Assembly: GCA_037693485.1 (NCBI GenBank) | Contig: CM075354.1 | Location: 155,397,501-155,461,500 of the forward strand | DNA length: 64,000 bases | Reading direction: 5' to 3' | From: Kitagawia praeruptora | Lineage: Eukaryota > Streptophyta > Magnoliopsida > Apiales > Apiaceae | Part shown: positions 1 through 9,783 of the stretch, in pieces | How the letters are laid out: each line of letters begins with the position of its first letter | How positions within the stretch are numbered: position 1 is the first letter of the stretch | The notes under the pieces: model-generated | Databases searched by the model: none | The model's input: only the letters and a program-made list of their open reading frames with translations | Told to the model about the DNA's origin: nothing | Made by a program: the position numbers and the translations under genes

Positions 1-461
1 TTTGGGAACAGAATGTCACTTATCAGAGTTTAGAGTTCATCAATATCAGAAATTATTTATGAGAGGCAATGCACACAATATTCATAAACTCAGAGTTTAG
101 GACTGAATAAACTAAGAGATGCTATAAATATGAAACAGTATCATGCTGTGTTGATTTACTGCACAAAATCTGATTAGATTACAGTGACTCAGAAAGAATC
201 ATGATTTAATTACTGAGAATCATGCTTCATACATTTTTCTTCATTGGTGTTTTCATTCAGACAATAATCAATCCTGAATTCACAGAGTGTATCCAACATG
301 TTAACAGTGTTTAGTAGACAGACATGCTGACAGAGTTTAACAAAGTTTAAACATAAGCATGCATAACAGAGTGTAACACTAAGGTTCACATAGCACTCAA
401 CAATTTGCAGAAACATGAGCAATATATTATAAAAGTAAGATCTTGAGTCTAACCAACATCT
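1..461 (-). other. 3' untranslated part of copia element A
   Basis: This stretch lies between the pol stop of element A and its second LTR, which must be beyond the left edge of the window. I find no similarity here to the LTR at 5015-5528 and no polypurine tract. It carries three copies of the octamer CAGAGTTT (24, 91, 331), which recurs through the whole element. I see no credible gene; the 70-codon frame at 210-422 has no recognisable motif. Confidence 0.6.
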
Positions 462-755
462 CTAGTCAAAACTAGAGACCATTCCTAGTTCATTGACCAG
501 TCTTGTAAATGTAGCTTCACTCAATGGCTTGGTGAAGACATCTGCAAGTTGTTGTTCTGTAGACACAAAGTGAAGCTCAATGTTGCCTTCCTCTACATGC
601 TCTCTGATAAAGTGATACCTTATGCTGATGTGCTTTGTCATTGAGTGTTGTACTGGATTACCTGTCATTGCAATAGCACTTTGATTATCACAGAAAATAG
701 GTATCTTGTTATACCTCAATCCATAATCCAGCAGTTGATTTTTCATCCATAGAAT
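462..755 (-). pseudogene. Copia RNase H C-terminal stub (element A)
   Basis: The frame encodes the last part of a copia RNase H. Visible landmarks are the CDNQSAIAM block (catalytic Asp region), TKHISIRYHFIREH and the terminal ADVFTKPL motif. It aligns residue by residue with the end of pol in element B (about 33690-33998). It has lost everything N-terminal of the 'QILWMKNQL' segment because the internal deletion joins it, in another frame, to the integrase end. It is not expressed as a functional enzyme. Confidence 0.85.
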
Positions 756-2695
756 CTGTTCTTGGGCCTTGGTACAAGGGTCCACACTTCATTTCTTTCA
801 AATTCATTTAGCTCTTCTTGCATTGCTGTTATCCAGTCAGCATCTTTAAGAGCTTCTTCTACTTTCTTTGGCTCAGATTGTGACAAGAATGCATGAAACA
901 GACATTCATTTGTTGTTGCACTTCTTGTCCTTACTCTTGCATCTGGATCACCAATAATCAAATCAGGTGTGTATGACTTAGTCCATTTTCTTGCAGAAGG
1001 CAGATTGCTCCTGTCATCATGTGATCCTCCCCCTTGATCCATGCTCTCCTGATTTTCTTGGTGCCTTTCTTCATTCTCTGATGCTCCCCCTGAGTGTGAC
1101 GGCTCAGAATTTGAACTATCAGATTTTGAACCACCAGAGTTTGAGTCAGCAGAGTTTGATTCAGAATTATCAACTGAGTCACTATCAGTATTTGAATTAT
1201 CACTTTGATGTGATTCTTCATGCTCCCCCTCAACTGGTTCTTCCCTTGTTTCTGATTGAAGAGTCTCTTCAGTATTTACCAGTAGAGGTTCAGAGTTTAG
1301 CTCAACAGAGTTTGTCAGATCAGTCTCATCAGAGTTTACTTTGTCAGAGAATAAATCTTCATTTTCAAAGTGCAGTTGATCATGTTCATTAACATCTTCA
1401 AGTCCAGTTATTTTCTTGTCATCAAATGACACATGAATTGATTCCATGATCACTTTGGTTCTCAGATTATAAACTCTGAATGCCTTAGTTGACAGTGGAT
1501 AGCCAACAAAAATTCCTTCATCTGTCTTTAGATCAAATTTGGTTAACTGTTCAGGATGAGTCTTCAACACAAAGCACTTGCATCCAAAAATATGAAAATA
1601 TTTTAGATTTGGCTTCTTCTTTTTCACCATTTCATATGGTGTTTTACCATGCTTGTTGATCAGTGTTGCATTTTGAGTAAAACAAGCAGTTTGAACTGCT
1701 TCTGCCCAGAAATATGTTGGCAACTTTGCTTCATCTAGCATGGTTCTTGCAGCTTCTATCAAGGTTCTGTTCTTCCTCTCCACCACACCATTTTGTTGTG
1801 GAGTGCCAGGTGCAGAAAACTCTTGTTTGATTCCTTTACTCTTGCAAAATTCTTCCATTGTTGAATTCCTGAATTCAGTTCCATTGTCACTTCTGATAAT
1901 CTTCACTTGATTCTCTGACCCTTTGTCTAGTTGTATTATATGTTCTGTCAGTGTTAATGCAGTTTCATCCTTCTTTGCAAGAAAATATACCCATGTGTAT
2001 CTGGTATATTCATCAACAATGACTAGAGCATATTTCTTCTTTCCAAGAGACATAACATTCACTGGTCCAAAAAGATCAACATGTAGGAGATGATAAGGAT
2101 CAACAATTGAAGACTCAGATTTGCTTTTGAAAGAGGCTTTTCTCTGTTTGGCCTTTTGACAAGAATCACACAGGCCTTCTGCATTCAACAAAGACTTTGG
2201 TAGTCCTCTTACAAGATCATTCTTTATTAGCTCATTGATGTTGTTCAGGTTCAAATGAGAGAGTTTCTTGTGCCACTTCCAACTCTCTTCACTGGACATT
2301 CTTGTTGACAGACACACTGCTTTGCCATCAGAGTTTGTTGACAATTTTATTTCATAGATGTTATTGTGTCTGTTTCCAAATAGAGCAACTTTCCCTGTAG
2401 ATTTACTGATGACTTGACAATATTCAGGCTGAAAATCTACATGATATCCTCTGTCACAGATTTGACTCACAGATAGTAGATCATGCTTGAGTCCTGGAAC
2501 CAGAGCTACATTTGTGATGATGACACTCCCAAGATTAATATTGCCATATCCCAGAGTATGTCCTATGTTGCCATCTCCATAGGAAACTTTTGGGCCAGCC
2601 TTCTCCACATACTCTGATAGCAGGGCTTTATTTCCAGTCATGTGTCCTGAACATCCACTGTCCATGACTAGGGTACTTTCCCTGATGCCCTGCAA
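743..2695 (-). pseudogene. Copia pol: protease and integrase, RT deleted (element A)
   Basis: This is a continuous 650-codon frame. It begins near the protease motif VMDSGCSGHMTG (residues about 10-21). Next comes the GAG-pre-integrase zinc region (WHKKLSHLN, then CDSCQKAK). The integrase core shows its D, D and E (LHVDLFGP, RSDNGTEF, QQNGVVERKN). After an acidic Ser/Asn/Asp-rich linker (about residues 430-560) it reaches the region leading into RT and stops at 'VPRPKNR'. The RT palm with YVDD is absent. The first codon is TTG with an in-frame stop just upstream, and the frame is +1 relative to gag. A stretch resembling a 3' splice site (TTTGTGATTGCAG) precedes it. Confidence 0.88.
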
Positions 2696-2705
2696 TCACA
2701 AACAA

Positions 2706-4952
2706 TCACTGATTATTAGTTTTAAGGATCCAGACTTGCTTGGATCCTTTGGCTTTCTTAATTCTGTTAGCTTTTGCAGCGGAATTCACATTATCAGAGT
2801 TTAAGCTAACTTTTTCAGAGTTTACATTTGCAGAGTTTACTTTAACCCATTTCAAATTTGGCTTGGGTTCATAGTAATTATAGTAAATAGCATGATAATC
2901 TCTGCAAGTGTAAATAGAATGCGAAGTACTTCCACAGTGTTTACATAAAGTCTGTGGTCTAGTTCTCACATAATCATTCTTTACTGCAGTTTTAGAGGGC
3001 AAAGAATTAATGTTCTTATTCTTACTGCAGAAACTAGCAAGATGATTAGTGCTACCACAATTAAAGCATGTTTTTCTTGGAGCTAATGTAGCAAGCATTG
3101 GCTTAATTCCTGATGTTATGCCTACCTTTCCATTTCTGTTTTTCCTAGGCATTCTCTGTTTGTTGACAGATTTTATCTCTTTAAGCTTATTCTTAAGTTG
3201 TTTATCTGTCATTAAACCAATGTTTACCTCTTTAACAAAAGTCTTAGCATATGATTCTTTAACAGCCTTTTTCTCAGCTTCAGTCTTAGGTCCACCTGTT
3301 CCCATAACATTACCTTCAGATGGACGATGTGGTCTAACTTTTACCAAATTTTCAAATCTAAGTTCATCTCCCTCAGAGTAACCTAGACCTACTGTATCTG
3401 ACTGAAACACTTCTTGAGTGTCTTTACCAGAGTGTGTCCAAGTTTTAATAATGTGCTTAGTATCCTCCATTTCAGATTCTAGTTGCTTATACTTACCTAG
3501 CAACTCCTGTTCAATAAACACAGCATCATCTCTCTCTTTCTGAATTTTATTCATGTTTTCAAGCTGTTCCTCAACAAATTTGTTTATATCTTTGAGTTGA
3601 GAGCACTCATTTTTGATCCTCTCATTTTCTAAAGTCTGATCCCTATAACTGATATGTAGTGCTTTAAGATAAATTCTCAATTCAGTTATATTATCAGTAT
3701 TATAAGCATAGGTAGTTGGGGGTACCTTTAGATCATCATCTTCATTCTGAGTAGTAGCCATGAGAGCATAGTTGATTTCCTCATCAGAATCTGAAGTGTC
3801 TGCCCAATCTCTGCCTTTTGTGTAGAGTGCCTTTTCAGTTTTACCCTTCTTGCACTCAGGAGCATAGTGACCCATTTCCTTACACTTGTAGCATTGAATC
3901 TCAGACTTGTCTTTCTTTCCTGATTTGGTATCCCTTCTATCAGAATTTCTGAAACTCTTCCTGTCAGAGTTTGAATCTTTCTTAGAAAATCTGTTTCCCT
4001 TCTTAAAGTTCCTGAAACCCATCTTCTTAAAAGTCTTTACCATCAAGACAGCCATTTGCTTCAACTCTTCTTCATCATCCTCAGAATCAGATAATGCATC
4101 AGTGTTTGAGTCATCATCAGAGTTTGATGACTCACTATCAGACTTTATGACTAAAGCTTTTCCCTTAGCTTTCTTCCTTGATGCTTCCTTCTTTAATGGT
4201 TTCTCCTCAACCTTAAGAGCAACAGACTTTGACTTTTTACTTGATCTTTTGTTTCTCTGCTCCAATTCCAATTCATAGGTTTTGAGCAGTCCATATATTT
4301 CATCAATCTCTGTTTCAGCAAGTTCATAGTTATCTCTTATAGTGGTTGTTTTCACATCCCACTTTTCAGGTAGAGAAAGAAGAAACTTGAGATTTGAGTC
4401 TTCTAAATCATACTCTTTGTTAACCAATGACAAATCATTGAGCAGTTTACAGAATCTGTCAAATGTTTCTGTCATGGTTTCTTCAGACTTTGCCTCAAAA
4501 TGCTCATACTCCTGAGTGAGTATTTTTCTTCTATTTTTCTTGATTGCAGGAGTTCCTTGACACCTAACCTCAAGTGCATCCCATATTTCCTTTGCAGTTG
4601 TGCAATTAATCACTTTATTAGACATAACATTGTCTAAAGCACTGTGAAGTAAATGCCTTACTTTTGCATCCTTTGCAATAGATGAAAGATCCTCAGCAGT
4701 TAGATCTTTCTTTTCTTTTGGAATCACCTTTGATTCCTCACCAGCAGCAGCAGCAGATAATTTTGTAGGTTTGTGAGGATCTTCATAAATTCTATCAAGA
4801 TTTTCTGGATCTGTAGCCTCCAGAAACATGGTCATCTTCACCTTCCAGATTGCATACTCTGATGGCCTAAGTATAGGAACCCTAATCGTTTCATACCTAC
4901 TAACAGTAGTAGGGACTTTCTCAGAACTTGATGGAGGAGGTATCTATGCCAT
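2706..4952 (-). pseudogene. Copia gag with three CCHC knuckles, nonsense at codon 3 (element A)
   Basis: The reading frame runs from the likely ATG at 4952-4950 to a TGA at 2708-2706. A TAG at 4946-4944 interrupts codon 3; a further in-frame ATG is at 4841. The N-terminal half is a UBN2-type capsid region (for example 'TAKEIWDALEVRCQG' and 'FDRFCKLLNDLS'). The first nucleocapsid knuckle is CYKCKEMGHYAPEC. Two more CCHC-type knuckles lie near the C-terminus (CFNCGSTNHLASFC and CKHCGSTSHSIYTC). The central part is charged and rich in Lys, Glu and Asp. The frame is otherwise long and open, so the copy is fairly young or its gag was recently functional. Confidence 0.85.
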
Positions 4953-4999
4953 TGATTACTATTGTGTTTGGATCTTAAGCTGTAATAAAGTAACAGATT

Positions 5000-5014
5000 G
5001 GCCCTGATACCACT
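5000..5014 (-). promoter_or_regulatory. Primer-binding site of element A
   Basis: Directly inside the LTR, the minus strand reads AGTGGTATCAGGGCC. This matches the TGGTATCAGAGC primer site complementary to initiator tRNA-Met that is usual in plant copia elements, with one change. It fixes the orientation of the element as minus. Confidence 0.85.
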
Positions 5015-5528
5015 TGTTAGGTCGAATACACAATATATAATCAAGTACTATACGAGTAATTAACAAGAACACACGTTTTTAACACTTAAAACTGTTTTGA
5101 ATTAACAATTCCTCTCTCAATGATGTAAAATATCAAAGAGAGCTGCTTAGGTTACAATCAATGATAATCTCTCTGTTCGACACCCTTCTAGGGTTAACCT
5201 AACTGTATTTATAAAACATACAGCTTCGTACAATCAGTAATTGATTCTCCTATAATTAAGCTATACAATTGATATCAATCACGATTGCTACACGTCTTCT
5301 AAGTCAACTCAATCTCTTTGACAGCTATCCAATCTTCAAAGATATTGCTTCCATATTTATCTTGTATCAATCTTCAAACACTGTTGACTCTCAGACGCTT
5401 CCGCTACAGAGTTTAACAACCTCTGTTGCGCTTCCAGTCAGTATTTAACTAAACTCTGACGGCTTCCAATTAAACTCTGTTTTATTACTTTAGCTTTCAA
5501 ACACTGTTCTCATCAATCATTTCTAACA
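5015..5528 (-). repeat. 5' LTR of element A
   Basis: The LTR is 514 bp and bounded by the inverted ends TGTTAG / CTAACA. The primer site abuts its inner end. It contains several copies of the octamer CAGAGTTT or its complement (5407, 5451, 5472). The partner LTR is outside the window, so insertion age and target duplication cannot be assessed. Confidence 0.85.
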
Positions 5529-5593
5529 ATATATTATATAGTGAAATGAAAGAATATAAATTCCGTGACAAAAACATGGTTATACTATTCTTA

Positions 5594-6009
5594 GGGGGTG
5601 TTTGTCTACGGAGAAAAATGGACTTATCTGAGGATAAGTCCGTTTCAACTTATTTCGGACCGTTTGTGTGCACAAGTAGAATGGACTTATATTGCCAAAT
5701 AAGTTGATAAGTGATAAGTTAGTAATGACGTACTTTTTTCCAACTTATTTCGTATTACTTGATTTTTTAACTTGTTTAATATTTTATATTTTTACATTTA
5801 TATTTATAAATGTCATATGCATGTACTGGGATTATTATATTAAATAATTAATATTTTTAAATTTAATTTAATAAATATTTTACCAACTTATAAGTTAAAC
5901 ACCCAAACACGAAAATATAAGTTGTAAGTCACTTATTACTTACTTCATATAAGTTACTTACTTCATATAAGTGTTAAGTAACTTATTTTAAGATTTCCCA
6001 AACGGCCCC
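5594..6009. mobile_element. PIF/Harbinger (Tourist-like) MITE
   Basis: A 416-bp element begins GGGGGTGTTTG and ends CAAACGGCCCC, a terminal inverted repeat typical of Tourist-like MITEs. It is flanked by the 3-bp duplication TTA (5591-5593, 6010-6012), the PIF/Harbinger target. The interior is AT-rich with repeated ACTTAT/ATAAGT and has no coding capacity. Confidence 0.8.
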
Positions 6010-6012
6010 TTA

Positions 6013-7250
6013 GTGTTTGGTTATTCTTACTGGGCTCCATAAAGTCCAAATGGGCAGCTGACTACGTTGAATATATTGTTGTTAATCACAGCAGATAAAT
6101 TATTACATAACCTAACAATTGTTGAACTGATAAGTTGGTTTATTGGACTTTAAGTTCAATCCAGCTTATTTATAAGTGTTTGTCTACCAACTTATTTTAT
6201 ATTTTAATGACTTATGATCTTATAAGTTCATAAGTTAAAAGTTAGAAAATCCCAACTTTTTTCCAGCTTATTAACTTATTTGTACTATTCCTAAATCCCT
6301 TCGTTTTTAATTTGTTTTTTCCCGTTAACCGACGATATTTTTTTTCAAATCTAACTTCACCATATTTTTCTCCATCTCTCAACGATAATTTTGCATACCA
6401 TATGTGCTATATTTCGACATGATTTAGAAAAATTATATTAAAAATATGTGTTTTACAGTAAATTTATAATTTCCGATTTACCAAACACTTTACTAACTTA
6501 TAATTTCTGATTTACTTAGCACTTATAATCAACTTATTAACTTAAAGCAATAAGTTACTTTTTTTAAGTTACTTATTAACTTATATCAGCTGCTGTGACA
6601 CGAAATTTATTATATTAAATTAATATTTAATATTATATTCTCAATTTTTATTTAGATTTTTATTTAGTTCATAAACTCTTAAGTATATAACTTCACCACT
6701 AAATTAAATTTATATGTAATATTATTATTCTAATTAATTAAATTAATTTAATATTACATGGCATACCGTGGTATACATGGCATACCATACCATTAAGAGA
6801 AAGTTTCTGCTTTTAATATAGAGTATAGATTGTTACTAGCCAGTATCCTAAGATTAAAATATTAATATAAATAAATTATCGATAATAAATATATTTAATA
6901 AGTATTATCTAAATATGTATTTGCATAGAATTGAATAATAAAAGTTATAATAAATAAATAATATTAAATAATGTAGTTATAGGGAATTAAACACGTGATG
7001 AAATTAAAGAAAATAAAATAATAAAATAAATATAATTAATAAGTACTATTTAAATTTAAACTTATATAGAATTGAATGATAAACGTATATAAAAAGTAAA
7101 TACCATTTAATTGTGTAGTTATAGTTAATCAAACACGAAATGAAATTAAAGAAATTAAATTAAATAAATAAATTTTATGTAATTAAAAAGAATCGAATCC
7201 AAGATAACGAAATTTAGTACTATTCGGTACATTATCCGCTATTTAAATAT
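6013..7250. other. AT-rich intergenic DNA with decayed repeats
   Basis: No gene is visible. Around 6170-6495 there is a second stretch rich in ATAAGTT with AAGTGTTTG near its left and CAAACACTT near its right, possibly another decayed MITE. At 6750-6830 there is a module with repeated 'GGCATACC' and 'AGAAAGTTTCTGCTTTTAATA' style sequence that recurs elsewhere in the window. From 6840 to 7240 the sequence is simple AT-rich DNA with an internal near-duplication of 'AATTAAACACG'-type segments. Confidence 0.5.
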
Positions 7251-7254
7251 GGTT

Positions 7255-7677
7255 TTGCATGCGGCGACATTTATCGATACCCCGTAACAAGAAGACTAAA
7301 TCTGGAAAGTTAAGGCTCTTACACAAGTGTGCACAATACTCGGGGCTTTAAATAAACAATTGTAAACACTACTCAGGGCATTATATTGGTCAGACTTGTT
7401 GGCAAATTTCATAAAATGCCATTATATAGTACATTATATGGTGGCATCAATGGAATCCTCAAATAAGTATGCTAAGAATGGTGCATTGAGTCCACTGTAT
7501 AAGTTGGAAAAGCAATCGTAAAAAAGTTGGTATTTCTTCGCAGTTTAACTTCTGAAGCATGAATCAAGGTTCGAATTCAGTTAAACAAAAAGATTGAACC
7601 AATATGATGGAGACTGGAGGTTCTATATAACGAGCATTTTGTTAATAAATCTGTAATTAATTCAGAACCACATTCAT
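7255..7677 (+). pseudogene. FBPase-like 3' remnant, copy I (last exon deleted)
   Basis: The segment matches, base by base, the remnants at 51190-51572 and 54118-54624. It holds a decayed exon resembling the FBPase block GGIYGYPRDxKSKxGKLRLL, then intron-like sequence, then 3' flank. The terminal exon present in the other two copies ('STDEIKKLD...KYLA') is missing because of an internal deletion near 7590 at 'AACAAAAAGA'. It has stops and no usable frame. Confidence 0.6.
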
Positions 7678-7808
7678 TATTGAGCATACTACTACTTTTA
7701 AACATTAAGCTGCTACTACGGTTTCTTCACTACTTAGTTCAACAGATTGGCTACACTCGTTAATGACAAATATTCCAGCTGTACATCCACCTGGCAATGT
7801 AGCTAGAG

Positions 7809-7986
7809 CACGGGCGGACGCAGGCTGCCGGAGCAAAAAAAAATTGGGAGGGGCAAATCTTAAAAAAAAAAATTACATGGTGAAATTTTATTATTTTTTT
7901 TAAAAATAAAATTACATGGTGAATTTTGGCAATTTTTCAGAAGGGGGCCCAAGACCACCCTTAATCTATATGTAGTTCCGCCCCTG
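7809..7986. mobile_element. hAT-type MITE, 178 bp
   Basis: The ends are CACGGGCGGA and, inverted, CAGGGGCGGAAC. They are flanked by a perfect 8-bp target duplication AGCTAGAG (7801-7808 and 7987-7994). An 8-bp duplication and CAGGGGCGG-type ends are those of non-autonomous hAT elements. The interior contains a short direct repeat around 'AATTACATGGTGAA' and no frame. Confidence 0.85.
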
Positions 7987-8042
7987 AGCTAGAGTTAGTT
8001 AGAGATTAGTTATAGATAGATTGTATATATATATATATATAT

Positions 8043-9153
8043 ATAGGCTTTTGCTCAAATACAAACCAATCCTTAAATACAAACTACAAACTAACACTAA
8101 ATTAATTATATTTCATCTATTCTAAGTTTCCCGCCAAGGGTACCTTCACGAAAGATGCTTAAAATAATTGGCTCTATCCAACAAAAAAATATAAAAAAAA
8201 TCAAAAAAAAAAAAAATCCCTGCCGTGGAAATGCGAAGCATTTAAGACAGTAAACGGATGAGTTAGGTAGTCATGAGGGCCGAAGGTCCTCGACACACCC
8301 GTCAATCGTCTATTGCCTTTACCATTGATTGCCATTCCTTACAACTTTAGAATGATAAAGGCGCGAAGCGCCGTACAAGAAGGTGCGAAGCACCGTTAAC
8401 CAGTGAAATTCACTGCCACGTCATCACGTGAACAGTGATTTTTTTTTATTTTTTATTTTTTTTTTGTTGGATAGAGCCAATTATTTTAAGCATTTTTTGT
8501 ATTGGGGTACCCCTAGTTTGATCATTAGATTAACATGAAATATTAGATTAGTGTTTAGTTTTTAGTTTGTAGTTAATTTTAGTTTGTAGTGGAGTAGGAC
8601 CCTATATATATATAGAGTCATACTCCACGGAGTACTACAAACTAAAATTAACTACAAACTAAAAACTAAGCACTAATCTAATATTTCAAGCTAATCTAAT
8701 GACCAAACTAGGGGTACCCCAATACAAAAAATGCTTAAAATAATTGGCTCTATCCAACAAAAAAAAATAAAAAAAATCACTGTTCACATGATGACGTGGC
8801 AGTGGATTTCACTGGTTAACGGTGCTTCGCACCTTCTTGTACGGCGCTTCGCGCCTTTATCATTCTAAAGTTGTAAGGAATAGCAATCAATGGTAAAGGC
8901 AATAGACGATTGACGGGTGTGTCGAGAGCCTTCGGCCCTCATGACTACCTAACTCATCCGTTTACTTTCTTAAAGGCTTCGCATTTCCACGGCAGGGATT
9001 TTTTATTTTTTTTATTTGGATAGAGCCAATTATTTTAAGCATTTTTTGTGAAGGTACCCTTGGCGGAAACCTTAGAATAGATGAAATATAATTAATTTAG
9101 TGTTAGTTTGTAGTTTGTATTTAAGGATTGTTTGTATTTGAGCAAAAACCTAT
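8043..9153. repeat. 1.1-kb near-perfect palindrome (dimeric foldback element)
   Basis: The left arm (8043-8600) and right arm (8625-9153) are inverted copies around a TATATATATA centre near 8612. Each arm is itself bounded by inverted copies of 'TTAAAATAATTGGCTCTATC', which occurs four times in alternating orientation. The structure is therefore two MITE-like units joined head to head. The outer ends read TATAGGCTTTTGCTC and AGCAAAAACCTATA, next to TA repeats, so a TA target is plausible. There is no coding capacity. A transcript through it would form a long hairpin. Confidence 0.8.
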
Positions 9154-9648
9154 ATATATATATATAGATAGGCTGACACACACATAGTTAGTTGATTACA
9201 TTCTCTATATAGCTTGTACAAATACACAATGCTGATCTTACTCTGTAACTTGATTGATCATTTCAATGAAGCTTTCTTCATTCAGTAATGTCTGTTCATA
9301 GTCTTATCATTATCATTCATCTCATAAATTTACCAGTGCATAAAGGTCAGCCCTTTTAAAGAGAGGTTACAGTTAATCAAAAAAGTCTTAAAACAGTATA
9401 CCTAAAGCTTTACAACCAAAATGGCCCGTCCGCACCAAAGACATCTGCAACTACTACCTGATCTAATAGATTAGAATCTACTGATGAAAACCAAACACTT
9501 TGAGGACATTAGCTGTTAATCTTTGTGCTAGCAAGTTCCTGTGCTCAGTGTATTGTCACCATGTCATGCGAATAAAGTCATCCTCATCATTGCAATTAGC
9601 TTGTAGCGGAAACATTTTCCTACCCCTGGGAAGGGATTCTCTGATTCT

Positions 9649-9783
9649 TCACTGCAGTTTAAACAAGTCTATATCAATACTTCTTTTATCTACTGATGAA
9701 TGAAAATAAAGAAAGCAAAGGTGGTAAATGAGGAAATACCAGGACTTAATATCTGTATAGATTTTGTAATGGACTTCATAGTT
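9649..9783 (-). pseudogene. LisH gene 3' fragment, copy I (exon 7 and part of exon 6)
   Basis: Positions 9649-9692 match the 44-nt last coding exon of the gene at 55068-57975, including its acceptor and the TGA. Positions 9740-9783 match the 3' part of exon 6 with the donor. Homology stops abruptly inside exon 6 at about 9784, where FBPase intron sequence takes over. About 0.3 kb of the 3' flank (9320-9648) is also shared with the other copies. It is a fragment without promoter or start. Confidence 0.75.

Larger units (their letters stand above)
1..5528 (-). mobile_element. Ty1/copia LTR retrotransposon A (partial, RT-deleted)
   Basis: The element is read on the minus strand: LTR (5015-5528), a tRNA-iMet-type primer site, gag, then protease-integrase, then a stub of RNase H. 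The order protease-integrase-(RT)-RNase H is that of Ty1/copia. Gag and pol resemble element B at 26974-47818, so both probably belong to one lineage. The whole RT and most of RNase H are missing through an internal deletion near 750. Gag has a stop at codon 3. The second LTR lies outside the window. The copy cannot be autonomous. Confidence 0.9.
7678..9313. mobile_element. 1.6-kb insertion in duplicated flank, type unresolved
   Basis: The paralogous flank at about 54750 reads straight through 'CACATTCATCTCATAAA'. Here the same sequence is interrupted for 1.6 kb, with CATTCAT on both sides (7671-7677, 9314-9320), as if target-duplicated. The outer portions (7678-7800 and 9165-9313) look LTR-like, with a TATA-rich stretch and a segment near 'AATGAAGCTTTCTTCATTCA', but TG/CA ends are not clear. 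It contains the hAT MITE at 7809 and the palindrome at 8043. Confidence 0.5.

Noticed and set aside
991..1392. Plus-strand frame of 133 codons
   Set aside because: It is antisense to the acidic linker of pol in element A and has no motif of its own.
3049..4278. Two plus-strand frames rich in Phe, Leu and Ser
   Set aside because: They are antisense shadows of the Lys/Glu-rich gag frame.
8023..8045. TA microsatellite
   Set aside because: A simple repeat at the border of the palindrome; it is likely the target or a slippage product and not a feature by itself.
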